From an uncultured Lachnospiraceae bacterium (GTDB taxonomy: Bacteria > Bacillota > Clostridia > Lachnospirales > Lachnospiraceae), in assembly GCA_934351255.1 (NCBI GenBank), contig CAKRJH010000004.1, positions 120,812 through 184,811 of the forward strand: DNA of 64,000 nucleotides, written 5' to 3'. Shown here in pieces: positions 16,438 to 25,339 of the stretch (position 1 is its first letter; the number at the start of each line of letters is the position of its first letter). Both the position numbers and the translations under genes were made by a program. Under the pieces are notes generated by a model. The model was not told where the DNA came from. It saw only the letters and a list, made by a program, of their open reading frames with translations, and did no database searches.

Positions 16438-18519
16438 ATGAAAAAGAAAGATTTAAAAGACATACCGGTCTCAAAAGTAAATCTGGAAACAATACATGAT
16501 ATTGCTGTTGCGGGCAAGGGCAAACGAGGTGTGATTTCCACACAAAAGAAAAAAGTTGGTGCTGAGGAAACATTGATACTTAATGTATATCAGACCAGTG
16601 GAAGAAATAAGAGAGATATTTCGTTGATGTTTAGAGTGTTCTGCCAAAAGGAGAATTACATAACGCTTGAAGTGGAATGCGGCAAATGGAGAACGGGAGC
16701 CTTACTCAATCTGGTTTGCCGGGAATCGGGTTGGGCGGAATATTGGTGGAGCTATGAACAGCTTGAGTTCCTAACGGATATGGATGCAAAGAGAGCGGAG
16801 AGTACATTTAGAAAATGGCTAAAAACCAGAGATGAATGTGGTGTACGACCTGCATTTGCACTGTTGGAACGCTATCAGGATAAAGTCAAAGCAATGAGGC
16901 TTGCAAAGAAACATAAGAAGGAAACAGATGTTATCGATCAGGAAATGGAGCGATTCAAAGCTTTGCCAGATGATTACCAGACATTTGTTGAAGAAACGGT
17001 ATTCAAGGATGAAAATTACATTTTTTACAATACCGACAGAAAGGAAGCCTATTGCACAAGCTGCAAGCATACTTTCATCTTGGAAAATAAGCATTTGAAG
17101 CATAAGACAATACCTGTTTGGAATAACCAAGACGAGGTCAAACACAATCGAATCGTAAGGTGTCCGTACTGTAATAAATTCCTCCAAGCGAAAAGTGAAG
17201 GAATGAGCAGACAAAGTCTTGTATCGGTTGCATGGAGCGTGTTGGTTCAGCCAGATGGAGAAAACATTCTGACAAGATATTTTTGCCATGTAAAAGATTT
17301 CAGACTGGATTTTCATAATCCGAGAATAACCACAAGTGAAGGATATCGAACAATACACAGAGATAGCGGTGTCACTGATTATATGTGGGCGAGATATAAG
17401 AACACTGATATGAGGTGGTGCTATTACAGGGATAGATACACAGGATGGTACCCTCCGTCAGAATCAATATATCCAAGAAGTGTAGTTATGTATAACCAGG
17501 AACTTGCGGGCGATATAAAGGGGACCTGTATGCAATATAGTGTTCCAGATGTTTTTATCAATAAGATTGCCGACGATCCAAGATATTTTAACACACCATG
17601 GTTGATAGATAATTACTTCAACTCATACAGGAAATATCCATTTATAGAACAGCTGTTAAAGGTTGGATTCTATAGAATGACCAGAGAGTTTTTGGATGAT
17701 AACAGACAGAACGAAAATGTATTCAATAGCGGAAAGAGAAACATTATGGAAACCCTTGGAATCGGGAAAACACAGTACAACATGCTTCGAGAAGTTGGAG
17801 ACCCCAGCATAAGGGACTTGGAGATTCTTAGATATAAGCCAGACTTAAAGAGGGATGAATTCCAAACATTAAGATACATCACAGACAATGGACGAGCGAA
17901 TAATTACACAAATTACATTGACATGATGAAATACACCACTCTCCATAAGGTCTGCCGCTACATATCGGATAAGAAAATAAAATATGATCATGATTACTTT
18001 GATTATATCGGATGGATTGAAAAGATGGGCTATGACATGACCAACGAATTTAATCTGTTCCCTAAAAACTTTGTGAATGTACACGATGAAATGTCAAAAC
18101 AGTATGTGAAATTCAAGGACAAGCAGGCGAGAGAAGATGCCAAGAGATATAATCAGACCTTGAAGAAACTGAGAAAAGAAACAAAGGATGTTGAAGCAAT
18201 GAATCTCAACATAGAGGGACTGTTTATAAGGCTTCCGAATCGTTTAGAGGAACTGAAAAAAGAAGGAGAAGCATTACATCATTGTGTTGGCACCTATATG
18301 GAGAGAGTTAGAAAGGGAGAAACCATGATTTTCTTCATTCGGAGGAAAGAAGAGCCGGAGAAACCCTACTACACTTTGGAATGGCATGGGAAAGTAGTCC
18401 AGTGCAGAGGTTCTCATAATTGCGATATGACACCAGAAGTAAAAGCGTTTGTTCAGATATTTCAAGAAAAAATGACGGAATATGCGAGCGAACCCCCAAA
18501 GCATAGAAAGGCGGGATGA
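16438..18519 (+). CDS. PcfJ-like protein
   Basis: 693 residues, first described on conjugative plasmid pCF10 and frequent in Clostridia phages and ICEs. A zinc knuckle (CTSCKHTFIL...CPYCNKF) lies near residues 200-245. The C-terminal PcfJ domain has LHHCVGTYMERV, IFFIRR, PYYTLEW and QCRGSHNC at about 610-660. AGGAGG lies 8 nt before the ATG. Its biochemical role is unknown; the conserved pairing with PcfK suggests joint function. Confidence 0.85.
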   Translation: MKKKDLKDIPVSKVNLETIHDIAVAGKGKRGVISTQKKKVGAEETLILNVYQTSGRNKRDISLMFRVFCQKENYITLEVECGKWRTGALLNLVCRESGWAEYWWSYEQLEFLTDMDAKRAESTFRKWLKTRDECGVRPAFALLERYQDKVKAMRLAKKHKKETDVIDQEMERFKALPDDYQTFVEETVFKDENYIFYNTDRKEAYCTSCKHTFILENKHLKHKTIPVWNNQDEVKHNRIVRCPYCNKFLQAKSEGMSRQSLVSVAWSVLVQPDGENILTRYFCHVKDFRLDFHNPRITTSEGYRTIHRDSGVTDYMWARYKNTDMRWCYYRDRYTGWYPPSESIYPRSVVMYNQELAGDIKGTCMQYSVPDVFINKIADDPRYFNTPWLIDNYFNSYRKYPFIEQLLKVGFYRMTREFLDDNRQNENVFNSGKRNIMETLGIGKTQYNMLREVGDPSIRDLEILRYKPDLKRDEFQTLRYITDNGRANNYTNYIDMMKYTTLHKVCRYISDKKIKYDHDYFDYIGWIEKMGYDMTNEFNLFPKNFVNVHDEMSKQYVKFKDKQAREDAKRYNQTLKKLRKETKDVEAMNLNIEGLFIRLPNRLEELKKEGEALHHCVGTYMERVRKGETMIFFIRRKEEPEKPYYTLEWHGKVVQCRGSHNCDMTPEVKAFVQIFQEKMTEYASEPPKHRKAG

Positions 18520-18725
18520 TAATGGCAGATAAGCAGAGATACAGAATAAAAAATCTACTACAGAAGCTCAATGACGAGGATAGAAATTCACTTTGTTGCC
18601 TGTTGGTAAAGGCAGGATATGCAGTGAGAATTGGCAAAGAGCGACCAGGAGGAAAAGGACAGACAATGTACTTTGTAGAGTATTGGGTGGAAGGAGATGA
18701 TACAAATGCTGAAACAGGTAACTAG
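18516..18725 (+). CDS. Hypothetical small phage protein
   Basis: 69 residues, coupled to PcfJ by an ATGA overlap. Basic N terminus and a short beta-rich C terminus; no domain recognised. Confidence 0.5.
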   Translation: MIMADKQRYRIKNLLQKLNDEDRNSLCCLLVKAGYAVRIGKERPGGKGQTMYFVEYWVEGDDTNAETGN

Positions 18726-18972
18726 CTTGATAATACCGAAGTTTATTGCAAGGAAACCCAAAATCAAGCATGGAACATACAACAAGTATGGCTTTGCTAT
18801 TACGCTTCATCAGTATTGTATCTGTCCTAGATGTAACCATATCCTCAATGCCGGTCCAGATTATCAGCCGGATTATTGCAGTAAGTGCGGACAGCATGTT
18901 AATTGTTCAGATGTTAATTGGGAAGATGAGGTTCACCTTGGATATGTCAGAAAGGAGGAACGCTGTGAATAA
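18706..18972 (+). CDS. Zinc-ribbon protein
   Basis: 88 residues with one zinc ribbon (CPRCNH...CSKCGQ) near residues 40-65. The ATG at 18706 fits the GGAG 9 nt upstream; the in-frame ATG at 18697 is too close. Overlaps both neighbours. Confidence 0.55.
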   Translation: MLKQVTSLIIPKFIARKPKIKHGTYNKYGFAITLHQYCICPRCNHILNAGPDYQPDYCSKCGQHVNCSDVNWEDEVHLGYVRKEERCE

Positions 18973-20008
18973 ATCAAAAATTGAGTGGTGTGATCATACA
19001 TGGAATCCGATTACAGGATGCCGACACAACTGTTCATATTGCTATGCAAGAAGAATGACCGCTAGATTTGCTGGAGATGTAAGACTGAATTTGATGGCGA
19101 AGAAAGATTATTCAATAGAGCCTGCGGCAGATAATTCAGACAATGTATTTGTTTTGGAAGAACCAATGCTAAACGAAACAGGAAATACATTGGTTTATCC
19201 ATTTGGATTTGAACCTACATATCACAAGTACCGCATGGATTATCCAGAAAAGCTCAAAATGGGAAATAACATTTTTGTCGGGGCAATGGCTGACATATTT
19301 GGGAAATGGGTTCCGGACGAATGGATCAGAGATGTAATGGAAACCTGTTTGGATAACCCAATTCACAATTACCTGTTTCTTACAAAGAATCCGGAGAGAT
19401 ATACGGAAGTTGGAGTGCCGGCGGGACTGGAAAATATGTGGTACGGAACAACCATTACCTGCGATGCGGATGCTGATAGATTTAATTATCTTCCTGCTGG
19501 ATGCAATACGTTTGTCAGCATTGAACCACTAATGGGGGACATTGTTTCTAAGCATAATGTGATGTTTCGACAGGTTGATTGGATAATCATCGGAGCAGAG
19601 ACGGGACGTAACAAAAATAAAATAGTGCCAGAACTGCAATGGATAAAAGATATCGTTGTAAAAGCTGATTATAATTCAGTACCAGTTTTCATGAAAGACA
19701 GTCTGATTCCGATTGTCGGGGAAGAAAATATGCGCCGAGAATTTCCAAAGCAGCTGCAACATTCGGAGATTAGCCCGAAGCTGAAAGCAAAGTTGTTTGA
19801 TGGCTGTGCATCATGCAAGGCTCATTTGAGAAAAAGCGAAATGATAACCCTGCTGGCAAGGTCAAAAAGAGGCGAACAGCCCAAACAATTCGGGTTTATG
19901 TGCAGGGATTGCTTCAAGGAGTTTTGCAAAGACCTTGGATTAGATATACCGGAGCTTATTGGATTGGCAGAGAGCGTAACGATAGGTCCAGGTGATGAAG
20001 ATGAGTAA
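18965..20008 (+). CDS. DUF5131 (phage Gp37/Gp68) radical-SAM-like protein
   Basis: 347 residues from a GTG with AAAGGAGG 6 nt upstream. The N terminus has the Cys motif CRHNCSYC within WNPITGC...YCYARR, the DUF5131 signature and consistent with a 4Fe-4S radical SAM site. WIIIGAETG and VFMKDSL also fit the family. A C-terminal Cys cluster (CASC, CRDC) may bind zinc. Members occur in many phages; the reaction is not established. Confidence 0.85.
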   Translation: MNKSKIEWCDHTWNPITGCRHNCSYCYARRMTARFAGDVRLNLMAKKDYSIEPAADNSDNVFVLEEPMLNETGNTLVYPFGFEPTYHKYRMDYPEKLKMGNNIFVGAMADIFGKWVPDEWIRDVMETCLDNPIHNYLFLTKNPERYTEVGVPAGLENMWYGTTITCDADADRFNYLPAGCNTFVSIEPLMGDIVSKHNVMFRQVDWIIIGAETGRNKNKIVPELQWIKDIVVKADYNSVPVFMKDSLIPIVGEENMRREFPKQLQHSEISPKLKAKLFDGCASCKAHLRKSEMITLLARSKRGEQPKQFGFMCRDCFKEFCKDLGLDIPELIGLAESVTIGPGDEDE

Positions 20009-20384
20009 ATGGAACGCAAACAGAGAGGGCTATGCTGACAATACCGCCAGCATAGCGATCCAGAGAGTATCGAAAGAAGAAAGGAAGAACGATATGGCAA
20101 AGAGAAGCTGCAGACGAACAACTGACGAGAATGCTATTCACAATAAGGCTGTAAAGATAAGAAAAATGACAGATGAGCAGCTGGTACATTACGTTGAGGA
20201 CAGAGTGGAAAAGGCGAGAAGTGAAGGTTTTAATTGTGGAAAAACACAGGCACCCAAACATAAAACTGTGGATATTACAGGAGTTATCGAGGAAATTAGC
20301 TCTGTGAAAGGAATTGGAGCAACTAAATTGGCTGATATAAAAGCTATTCTTGAAAAACATCTGGAGGTGAGAGCTGATGCCTGA
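20001..20384 (+). CDS. Small protein with helix-hairpin-helix-like C terminus
   Basis: 127 residues from the ATG at 20001 after AGGTGATG. The C-terminal segment VKGIGATKLADIKAI resembles a DNA-binding HhH motif. It overlaps the resolvase gene, so a role in DNA transactions is plausible. Confidence 0.55.
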   Translation: MSKWNANREGYADNTASIAIQRVSKEERKNDMAKRSCRRTTDENAIHNKAVKIRKMTDEQLVHYVEDRVEKARSEGFNCGKTQAPKHKTVDITGVIEEISSVKGIGATKLADIKAILEKHLEVRADA

Positions 20385-20937
20385 TCCTCGAAGACAGCTT
20401 GTTGGCAGGAGAAGCAAAGTATCCGGAGAGACGTTCGAGAGGTGGATTTCAAATGCGTGCGAATTCTATCTGCGAAACGGATGGGCTCACATAGAAAAGA
20501 CACCAGAGCCATTTCATATCACAGGCAAGGATAGGGATGGAACTGTCAAAGGATATTACGAGAAGAAAGGACAGCCTGATTACAAAGGAATCCTCTGTGA
20601 TGGAACTGGGATTATGTTTGAAGCGAAGCATACTGACGGTGACAGAATCAGACAAAATGTTGTGACAGATACGCAATGGGAGAGCTTGGACATATACGAG
20701 AAGTTCGGTGCTCATTGTTATGTGATGGTATCGCTAGGACTAACAAAATTCTATAGAGTGCCATGGGCGACTTGGAAGAAAATGAAAGAATTGTTTTGCC
20801 ACAAATTTATGACAGAGCAGGAACTGGAGCCTTATAGGTTGCAGGAAAAACAATGCACGATTCTTATTTTGGAAGGAGTGGAATTGAAAGATGAAAATAC
20901 AGAAGACAGAGCTTGCGGCAAAGCTCAATCAGATTAA
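20377..20937 (+). CDS. RecU-like Holliday junction resolvase
   Basis: 186 residues. The core has the PD-(D/E)XK nuclease arrangement: GQPDYKGIL (Asp) and IMFEAKHTD (Glu-x-Lys) near residues 65-90, with conserved QWESLDIYEKFGAHCYVMVS after it, as in RecU. It would cut recombination or replication junctions before packaging. Start overlaps the upstream gene by 8 bp and the end overlaps the sliding clamp gene by 47 bp. Confidence 0.85.
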   Translation: MPDPRRQLVGRRSKVSGETFERWISNACEFYLRNGWAHIEKTPEPFHITGKDRDGTVKGYYEKKGQPDYKGILCDGTGIMFEAKHTDGDRIRQNVVTDTQWESLDIYEKFGAHCYVMVSLGLTKFYRVPWATWKKMKELFCHKFMTEQELEPYRLQEKQCTILILEGVELKDENTEDRACGKAQSD

Positions 20938-21940
20938 GGGAGTTGTTCCCAAAAAGACGACAATGCCTATCTTACAGGGCATTTTGGTAAAGGAAGGGTA
21001 TTTAATCGCCAATAACTTAGAAATGACCATTAAGGCGAAGTTAGAGGGCACAGAGGATGAATGCTTTATCATTCCGGAAAGAGCCTTTGACCTTATCAAT
21101 AATTTGCCGGATGGAGAAATTGATATCACCATTTCGGGTGGAAACACAATGACCATCAAGGCAGACAAAATCAAAAATAAGTATCAGACAATGGATCCAG
21201 GACCATTCCCGGTATCAGATATTGAGGGCGAGGGAAGTGAGTTTACGATTAAAGCAGGACTTTTGTTGGAATCTGTAAGGAGAGTTTCTTATGCGATTCC
21301 ACAGCAGGGAGGAAATGCCACCATGTCAACCATGTGTCTGCAGGCTAAGGACGGACAGTTGAATTTCGTAGGACTTGATGGACATGTCCTTGCTTGGGAC
21401 AAGATTGATTATGACGGAGAGTTTGAGCTGCTTATCCCTAAGAATACAATCGATAAGCTGAAAACGCTTGGATTAACCGGGGATATAAGAATCCAACACA
21501 GTAATGCAATGGCTGTGTTTGCAACAAAGGATTTTGAAATCTGCACAAGGCTTGTGCAGGGGGAGTATTACAAATATCAGAATATGTTCAAAGAGCTGCC
21601 ACTACATACCGTTATATCCAGAAAAGAACTTCTGGATGCTATGGTACGAGCAAAGATGTGTACTGCTGAAAAATGCCCGGTTAAATTTGAACTGTCTGGA
21701 AGCCAACTGAACCTGAGCATTAAGGATCAGACAACGGATTACCATGAGACTGTTGATTTACAGGAAGATATATCGGAGGAATTAACAATAGGTTTTGATG
21801 CCAGATTGGTAATTGAAACACTAAAAGCATTTGATTGCGACAATGTAGGAATTTCTCTGCAGGGTCCTAAAATGCCAATGATTGTAGAAGCGGAGGATAG
21901 CGATTTCAAGACAATCGTTCTCCCTGTGGCTATAAAGTAA
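20891..21940 (+). CDS. dnaN: Phage-encoded DNA polymerase III beta sliding clamp
   Basis: 349 residues with the three-domain clamp fold: an N-terminal MKIQKTELAAKLNQIKGVV region, domain boundaries near 115 and 235, and a C-terminal end reading PMIVEAEDSDFKTIVLPVAIK-like, versus the MPMR-type ending of host clamps. It tethers polymerase to DNA. A phage-borne copy may recruit host Pol III to phage DNA or compete with the host clamp. RBS GGAAGGAG lies inside the resolvase gene. Confidence 0.88.
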   Translation: MKIQKTELAAKLNQIKGVVPKKTTMPILQGILVKEGYLIANNLEMTIKAKLEGTEDECFIIPERAFDLINNLPDGEIDITISGGNTMTIKADKIKNKYQTMDPGPFPVSDIEGEGSEFTIKAGLLLESVRRVSYAIPQQGGNATMSTMCLQAKDGQLNFVGLDGHVLAWDKIDYDGEFELLIPKNTIDKLKTLGLTGDIRIQHSNAMAVFATKDFEICTRLVQGEYYKYQNMFKELPLHTVISRKELLDAMVRAKMCTAEKCPVKFELSGSQLNLSIKDQTTDYHETVDLQEDISEELTIGFDARLVIETLKAFDCDNVGISLQGPKMPMIVEAEDSDFKTIVLPVAIK

Positions 21941-22055
21941 GCACCATGTAACTATAAACAAAAATTCATATGCGTTATCTGATTGGTCTCGGATAAGGAA
22001 TATATCACACTAATAAAAGGGGCGGCAGGTGCTTCCGCCCGGAAAGGAGAAACAA

Positions 22056-22205
22056 ATGTTATTCAAAATAATACTGATAATAATTGCGTTTGTTATGCTT
22101 TGCGGAATGGTTGCTGATGAAAGCAGATATAACAAGAGAACATATTGTATCGGATTTGTAGCTTGCATTATTGCAAGAGCAATTTTGGAAGGAGGATTAT
22201 TTTAG
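22056..22205 (+). CDS. Small membrane protein
   Basis: 49 residues, with an N-terminal hydrophobic helix (LFKIILIIIAFVMLC) and a second one (YCIGFVACIIARAIL). RBS AAAGGAG precedes the ATG. The 115-bp gap before it contains a GGGCGG/CCGCCC hairpin at 22020-22040, with no T-tract. Confidence 0.55.
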   Translation: MLFKIILIIIAFVMLCGMVADESRYNKRTYCIGFVACIIARAILEGGLF

Positions 22206-22444
22206 TGAGAGATTATAAGAAAGTTTGTAGATGCAGGGACTGCGGGAAGATATATGATAAGGGCATTCCATATATATGTTCAAAATGTGGGGCAGAGATT
22301 GGAAGACCTACACCAACAATTTTACAGATGATGGGAAGCGGAGAAGTTACACTTACAGAAAAATGCGAGAAGGTTGTTGCTAAAAAAGGTTTGTTTGGAT
22401 GGAAGGTTAGAGAACCACAGAATCCCGAGGTTATACAGGAATGA
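22205..22444 (+). CDS. Zinc-ribbon protein
   Basis: 79 residues from a GTG that shares its first base with the upstream stop; AAGGAGG lies 9 nt before. Two Cys pairs (CRDCGK, CSKCGA) in the first 35 residues form a zinc ribbon. The rest is short and basic. Confidence 0.55.
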   Translation: MRDYKKVCRCRDCGKIYDKGIPYICSKCGAEIGRPTPTILQMMGSGEVTLTEKCEKVVAKKGLFGWKVREPQNPEVIQE

Positions 22445-22608
22445 CACCAAAGGAGATGTGTAACAGCTGCACCCATGAAAATTACTGCATGGGTGCATGT
22501 CACAAAGACCATTGGTGTGGCAATCACACCAGAAAGGATAGAAAATATGAAATGTCCAAAATGCGGAAAAGAAGTAAACAGACTGTTGGCTCTGTCGAGA
22601 GCAGATAA
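22441..22608 (+). CDS. Cys/His-rich mini-protein
   Basis: 55 residues, coupled by ATGA to the preceding gene. The first 30 residues hold Cys and His in a MCNSCTHENYC...CHKDHWC pattern, a plausible zinc site. Its 3' part overlaps the next gene in another frame. Confidence 0.4.
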   Translation: MTPKEMCNSCTHENYCMGACHKDHWCGNHTRKDRKYEMSKMRKRSKQTVGSVESR

Positions 22609-22804
22609 CAAGACGATGATATGCGATAAGTGCGGAACAAAGGAGGCACTGGATGCTGCAGGGCTTACAGAGGGAAGCTCGATAAGAAAATCTATACTTG
22701 CATGCGTGGGAAGGGGCTCTACACCACAGGAGAGAGTTAGAGCAAAGGTGCAGGCAACCGGTAATAAGTGGGCTGTGGAGAATTTCAACGCTACGCATAA
22801 TTAG
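22547..22804 (+). CDS. Zinc-ribbon protein
   Basis: 85 residues starting MKCPKCGKEVNR, with a second pair CDKCG, so a classic zinc ribbon spans residues 3-30. The ATG at 22547 is preferred because it places the zinc knuckle at the N terminus. Confidence 0.55.
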   Translation: MKCPKCGKEVNRLLALSRADNKTMICDKCGTKEALDAAGLTEGSSIRKSILACVGRGSTPQERVRAKVQATGNKWAVENFNATHN

Positions 22805-22813
22805 GAGGAAGCT

Positions 22814-23005
22814 ATGACAAAAGAACAGGTTCACGAAGCTTTATGCAAAGCTCCAGATGAAGATAAAATGAGGCTGGCTATAGCTTGCCAGATGAATGGT
22901 ATTGACGTTCAGGATGTAGAGACGGGGTTGGCAAATGTGCTTACAGGTGTACAAAAAGCTATAAAACCAGCAATCGAATATTATAGATATTTAGGAGGAA
23001 AATAG
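22814..23005 (+). CDS. Hypothetical small helical protein
   Basis: 63 residues, after RBS TAGGAGG. Predicted helical throughout with no known domain. Sits 1 bp before the next gene. Confidence 0.5.
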   Translation: MTKEQVHEALCKAPDEDKMRLAIACQMNGIDVQDVETGLANVLTGVQKAIKPAIEYYRYLGGK

Positions 23006-23006
23006 T

Positions 23007-23762
23007 ATGGCAAATTTTGATGAAGATATTAAGAGAATCACAGATGAAATCCTATCGGATGGAACTGTTGATCAGATTATTAGAGAAAAGGTGACGGATG
23101 GAATAGAAAAAGCAATAGCTAGTTCATTTAATTATGGAAAGCTTGAAAAGGCGGTCAAAGAAAGAGTTGAGCAGGTTTTAGTTCCGTTTATTGAAAACTA
23201 TGATATGTCTGCCTATATAGTAAAATTAGACACCGTTCTTACGGATATAGTCAATAAATCTAATCTTGTGGATAATAAGCAAATGTTGGAAAATTTCCAG
23301 TATTTGATGAAAGAACCTCAGATAACGGAAATAAAATTAACGGACTTATTTAAGGAGTACAAAAAATTTGTAGCTGGGAATATGGATACTTCTGGAAGAA
23401 AAGTCGAATGGGATGAATCTCCAGAGTATGAGGCGATGACTGTTTATTTTGAATTTGAGGAGGATCGTGAGAGAAGATGGAGTTCATTCAAATATGCCAC
23501 TATTGATTTTACAGTGGATGAAGAGGAACAGCAGGAGGAACTCAACAGAACAATACGTCTTTCTAAGTGGAATGGAGATAGAAAGGATGGATGGGAAATA
23601 AGAGTAGATACAAACCCGAATCTGAATTCCCTTAGAAATCTGCATGAGTTTGATTTATTACTCTTAAAGCTGCAGAGAGCAGATGTCAGAATTATTGCTG
23701 ACGAGTTGAGCGATGAAGATTATGTCTATTCGGACACAAAGCCGGAGCCGACATATGAGTAA
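23007..23762 (+). CDS. Hypothetical acidic phage protein
   Basis: 251 residues, strongly acidic, with helical N-terminal half and beta-rich C-terminal part (EYEAMTVYFEFEED). RBS GGAGG before the ATG. No domain recognised. Longest gene of this small-gene run. Confidence 0.55.
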   Translation: MANFDEDIKRITDEILSDGTVDQIIREKVTDGIEKAIASSFNYGKLEKAVKERVEQVLVPFIENYDMSAYIVKLDTVLTDIVNKSNLVDNKQMLENFQYLMKEPQITEIKLTDLFKEYKKFVAGNMDTSGRKVEWDESPEYEAMTVYFEFEEDRERRWSSFKYATIDFTVDEEEQQEELNRTIRLSKWNGDRKDGWEIRVDTNPNLNSLRNLHEFDLLLLKLQRADVRIIADELSDEDYVYSDTKPEPTYE

Positions 23763-23764
23763 TT

Positions 23765-24079
23765 ATGAATGGACAACTGGAATTTGATGAATTCATGAAT
23801 ATAACAGAGGAAAAGACGTTAGAGCAGAAAAAATATAGAGTTCCGATGGCGGATCCTTGTTATTACTGTTTATGCAATTCATGCTTAAACAACGCAGAGA
23901 GCAGAACTATTACACCAGATGAACTTCCTTATGATTGGAAACCTTGCTTTTTCTGCGATATATGCAAAAGATTTGATGGAGAAAGCTCGGAGGATATGGA
24001 ACGGGAAGAGTGTCGAGAATATGTGATAGATGATTATCATGCGAGGAAGAACAGAGAAAAACTAAGGATTGTGAGGTGA
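23765..24079 (+). CDS. Cys-rich hypothetical protein
   Basis: 104 residues with seven clustered Cys (CYYCLCNSC...CFFCDIC) at about 30-65, probably a metal site. Starts 2 bp after the previous stop. Function unknown. Confidence 0.5.
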   Translation: MNGQLEFDEFMNITEEKTLEQKKYRVPMADPCYYCLCNSCLNNAESRTITPDELPYDWKPCFFCDICKRFDGESSEDMEREECREYVIDDYHARKNREKLRIVR

Positions 24080-24085
24080 ATTAGA

Positions 24086-24271
24086 ATGATAGGATTCGTT
24101 AAGTGGCTGATACTACAATATCAGTGCTATAAGCTTGAAAAAACATTTGACAATAAGGAAACAAAGGAAAAACACTTTATGAGTTTGTTTTCTCAATGCA
24201 GAGATTACGGATTTGACGAGAATCAGATACTATATATTTTGAATTTGATAAATGCGAGCAAAGGGGCGTGA
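24086..24271 (+). CDS. Hypothetical small protein
   Basis: 61 residues, helical, no Cys cluster. It sits in the run with 6-bp gaps on both sides. Confidence 0.45.
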   Translation: MIGFVKWLILQYQCYKLEKTFDNKETKEKHFMSLFSQCRDYGFDENQILYILNLINASKGA

Positions 24272-24277
24272 ACCAGA

Positions 24278-24643
24278 ATGAACAAAGCATTTGAGAAGAT
24301 TGTTAATCGGTTCAAACAGCTACAAGGATGTGACTCTTTAGCAAATATGTTTATAAGTGATGTTATAAAAGTGATAAAGAGTATTGAAAAAGAATACAAC
24401 AATGGTTGGATTCCATGCAGTGAAAGGTTACCAGAAGAACATAAACTGTATGATATCACATTTAAGAATAGTGCAGGAATCCATAGCGATTCTGCAATTT
24501 ACAATCCGTATTTAAAAAGATGGTTGTGGGATGCTGATGAAACAGAACTTGTAGAGAGTGAAGTTTTGGCATGGGCAGAGAAAAGAGAGCCATATAGAAG
24601 AAGGAGGCGCGAAGATGCGAAAGGCGATACCGAAGTCGATTAG
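24278..24643 (+). CDS. DUF551 family protein
   Basis: 121 residues. The C-terminal half has the DUF551 core: WIPCSERLPEE, a variable beta section, and VLAWAEKREPY. DUF551 proteins are common small phage accessory proteins of unknown role. Overlaps the HNH gene. Confidence 0.7.
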   Translation: MNKAFEKIVNRFKQLQGCDSLANMFISDVIKVIKSIEKEYNNGWIPCSERLPEEHKLYDITFKNSAGIHSDSAIYNPYLKRWLWDADETELVESEVLAWAEKREPYRRRRREDAKGDTEVD

Positions 24644-25001
24644 GAAAATAGTGTATAAAAAGTATAATGGTCATTGTGCTTACTGCGGTTGCAAGATACC
24701 AGAGAAAGGTTTTAATATAGACCATTTGCATTGCCTTAAACACTATGAGTACGAAGAAGAATTTACCGGGATTGATGTACACGACATAAGTAATTTGATG
24801 CCGTCCTGCGGTTCATGCAATCGTTATAAAGCAACAATGGAACTGGAAGACTTTCGAAAGCAGTTGCAGAAAATACCGGACAGGCTGAAAAGAGATGTGT
24901 GTACATATAACATTGCTTTGAGGTACGGAATGATACATGAGGACAGAGGACCGATTAAATTCTATTTTGAGAAAGAAGGCGAAAACAAATGCTCACATTG
25001 A
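24615..25001 (+). CDS. HNH endonuclease
   Basis: 128 residues with CAYCG, NIDHLHCLKH (catalytic His in IDH), then NLMPSCGSCNRYK: a zinc-stapled HNH/beta-beta-alpha-metal nuclease. It is not next to the terminase, so it may be an accessory or homing nuclease rather than a packaging factor. RBS AGGAGG before the ATG. Confidence 0.8.
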   Translation: MRKAIPKSIRKIVYKKYNGHCAYCGCKIPEKGFNIDHLHCLKHYEYEEEFTGIDVHDISNLMPSCGSCNRYKATMELEDFRKQLQKIPDRLKRDVCTYNIALRYGMIHEDRGPIKFYFEKEGENKCSH

Positions 25002-25339
25002 CAATTAAGAAAAAATGGTTTGATATGATACTTTCCGGAGAAAAGAGGGAGGAATACCGTGAAATAAAGCCATATTATGATTCAAGATTACCGAAGGAGT
25101 TTGGGATGTTTAAAGAGGGTGATAGGCTTGTTAAAGGGAATGTGTTTCCTCCGTCAGACATGTCAAAGCAGAAAATACAATTCAGAAATGGATATGGTAA
25201 AGATTCCCCGTGCTTTACCGCTATATGCTCATTGTCTATCGGTACCGGAAAGGTGGAATGGGGTGCTGAACAGGATGTTGAATATTATAGGATTTCAATA
25301 CATGAAATAACAGAAAGGAGAAAAACGAATGCAGATTGA
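24989..25339 (+). CDS. ASCH-domain protein
   Basis: 116 residues with the ASCH/PUA-like pattern: LTIKKKWFDMILSGEKREEYREIKPYY at the N terminus. ASCH domains bind RNA, and some act as RNases or deaminase-like enzymes. Overlaps both neighbours. Confidence 0.75.
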   Translation: MLTLTIKKKWFDMILSGEKREEYREIKPYYDSRLPKEFGMFKEGDRLVKGNVFPPSDMSKQKIQFRNGYGKDSPCFTAICSLSIGTGKVEWGAEQDVEYYRISIHEITERRKTNAD

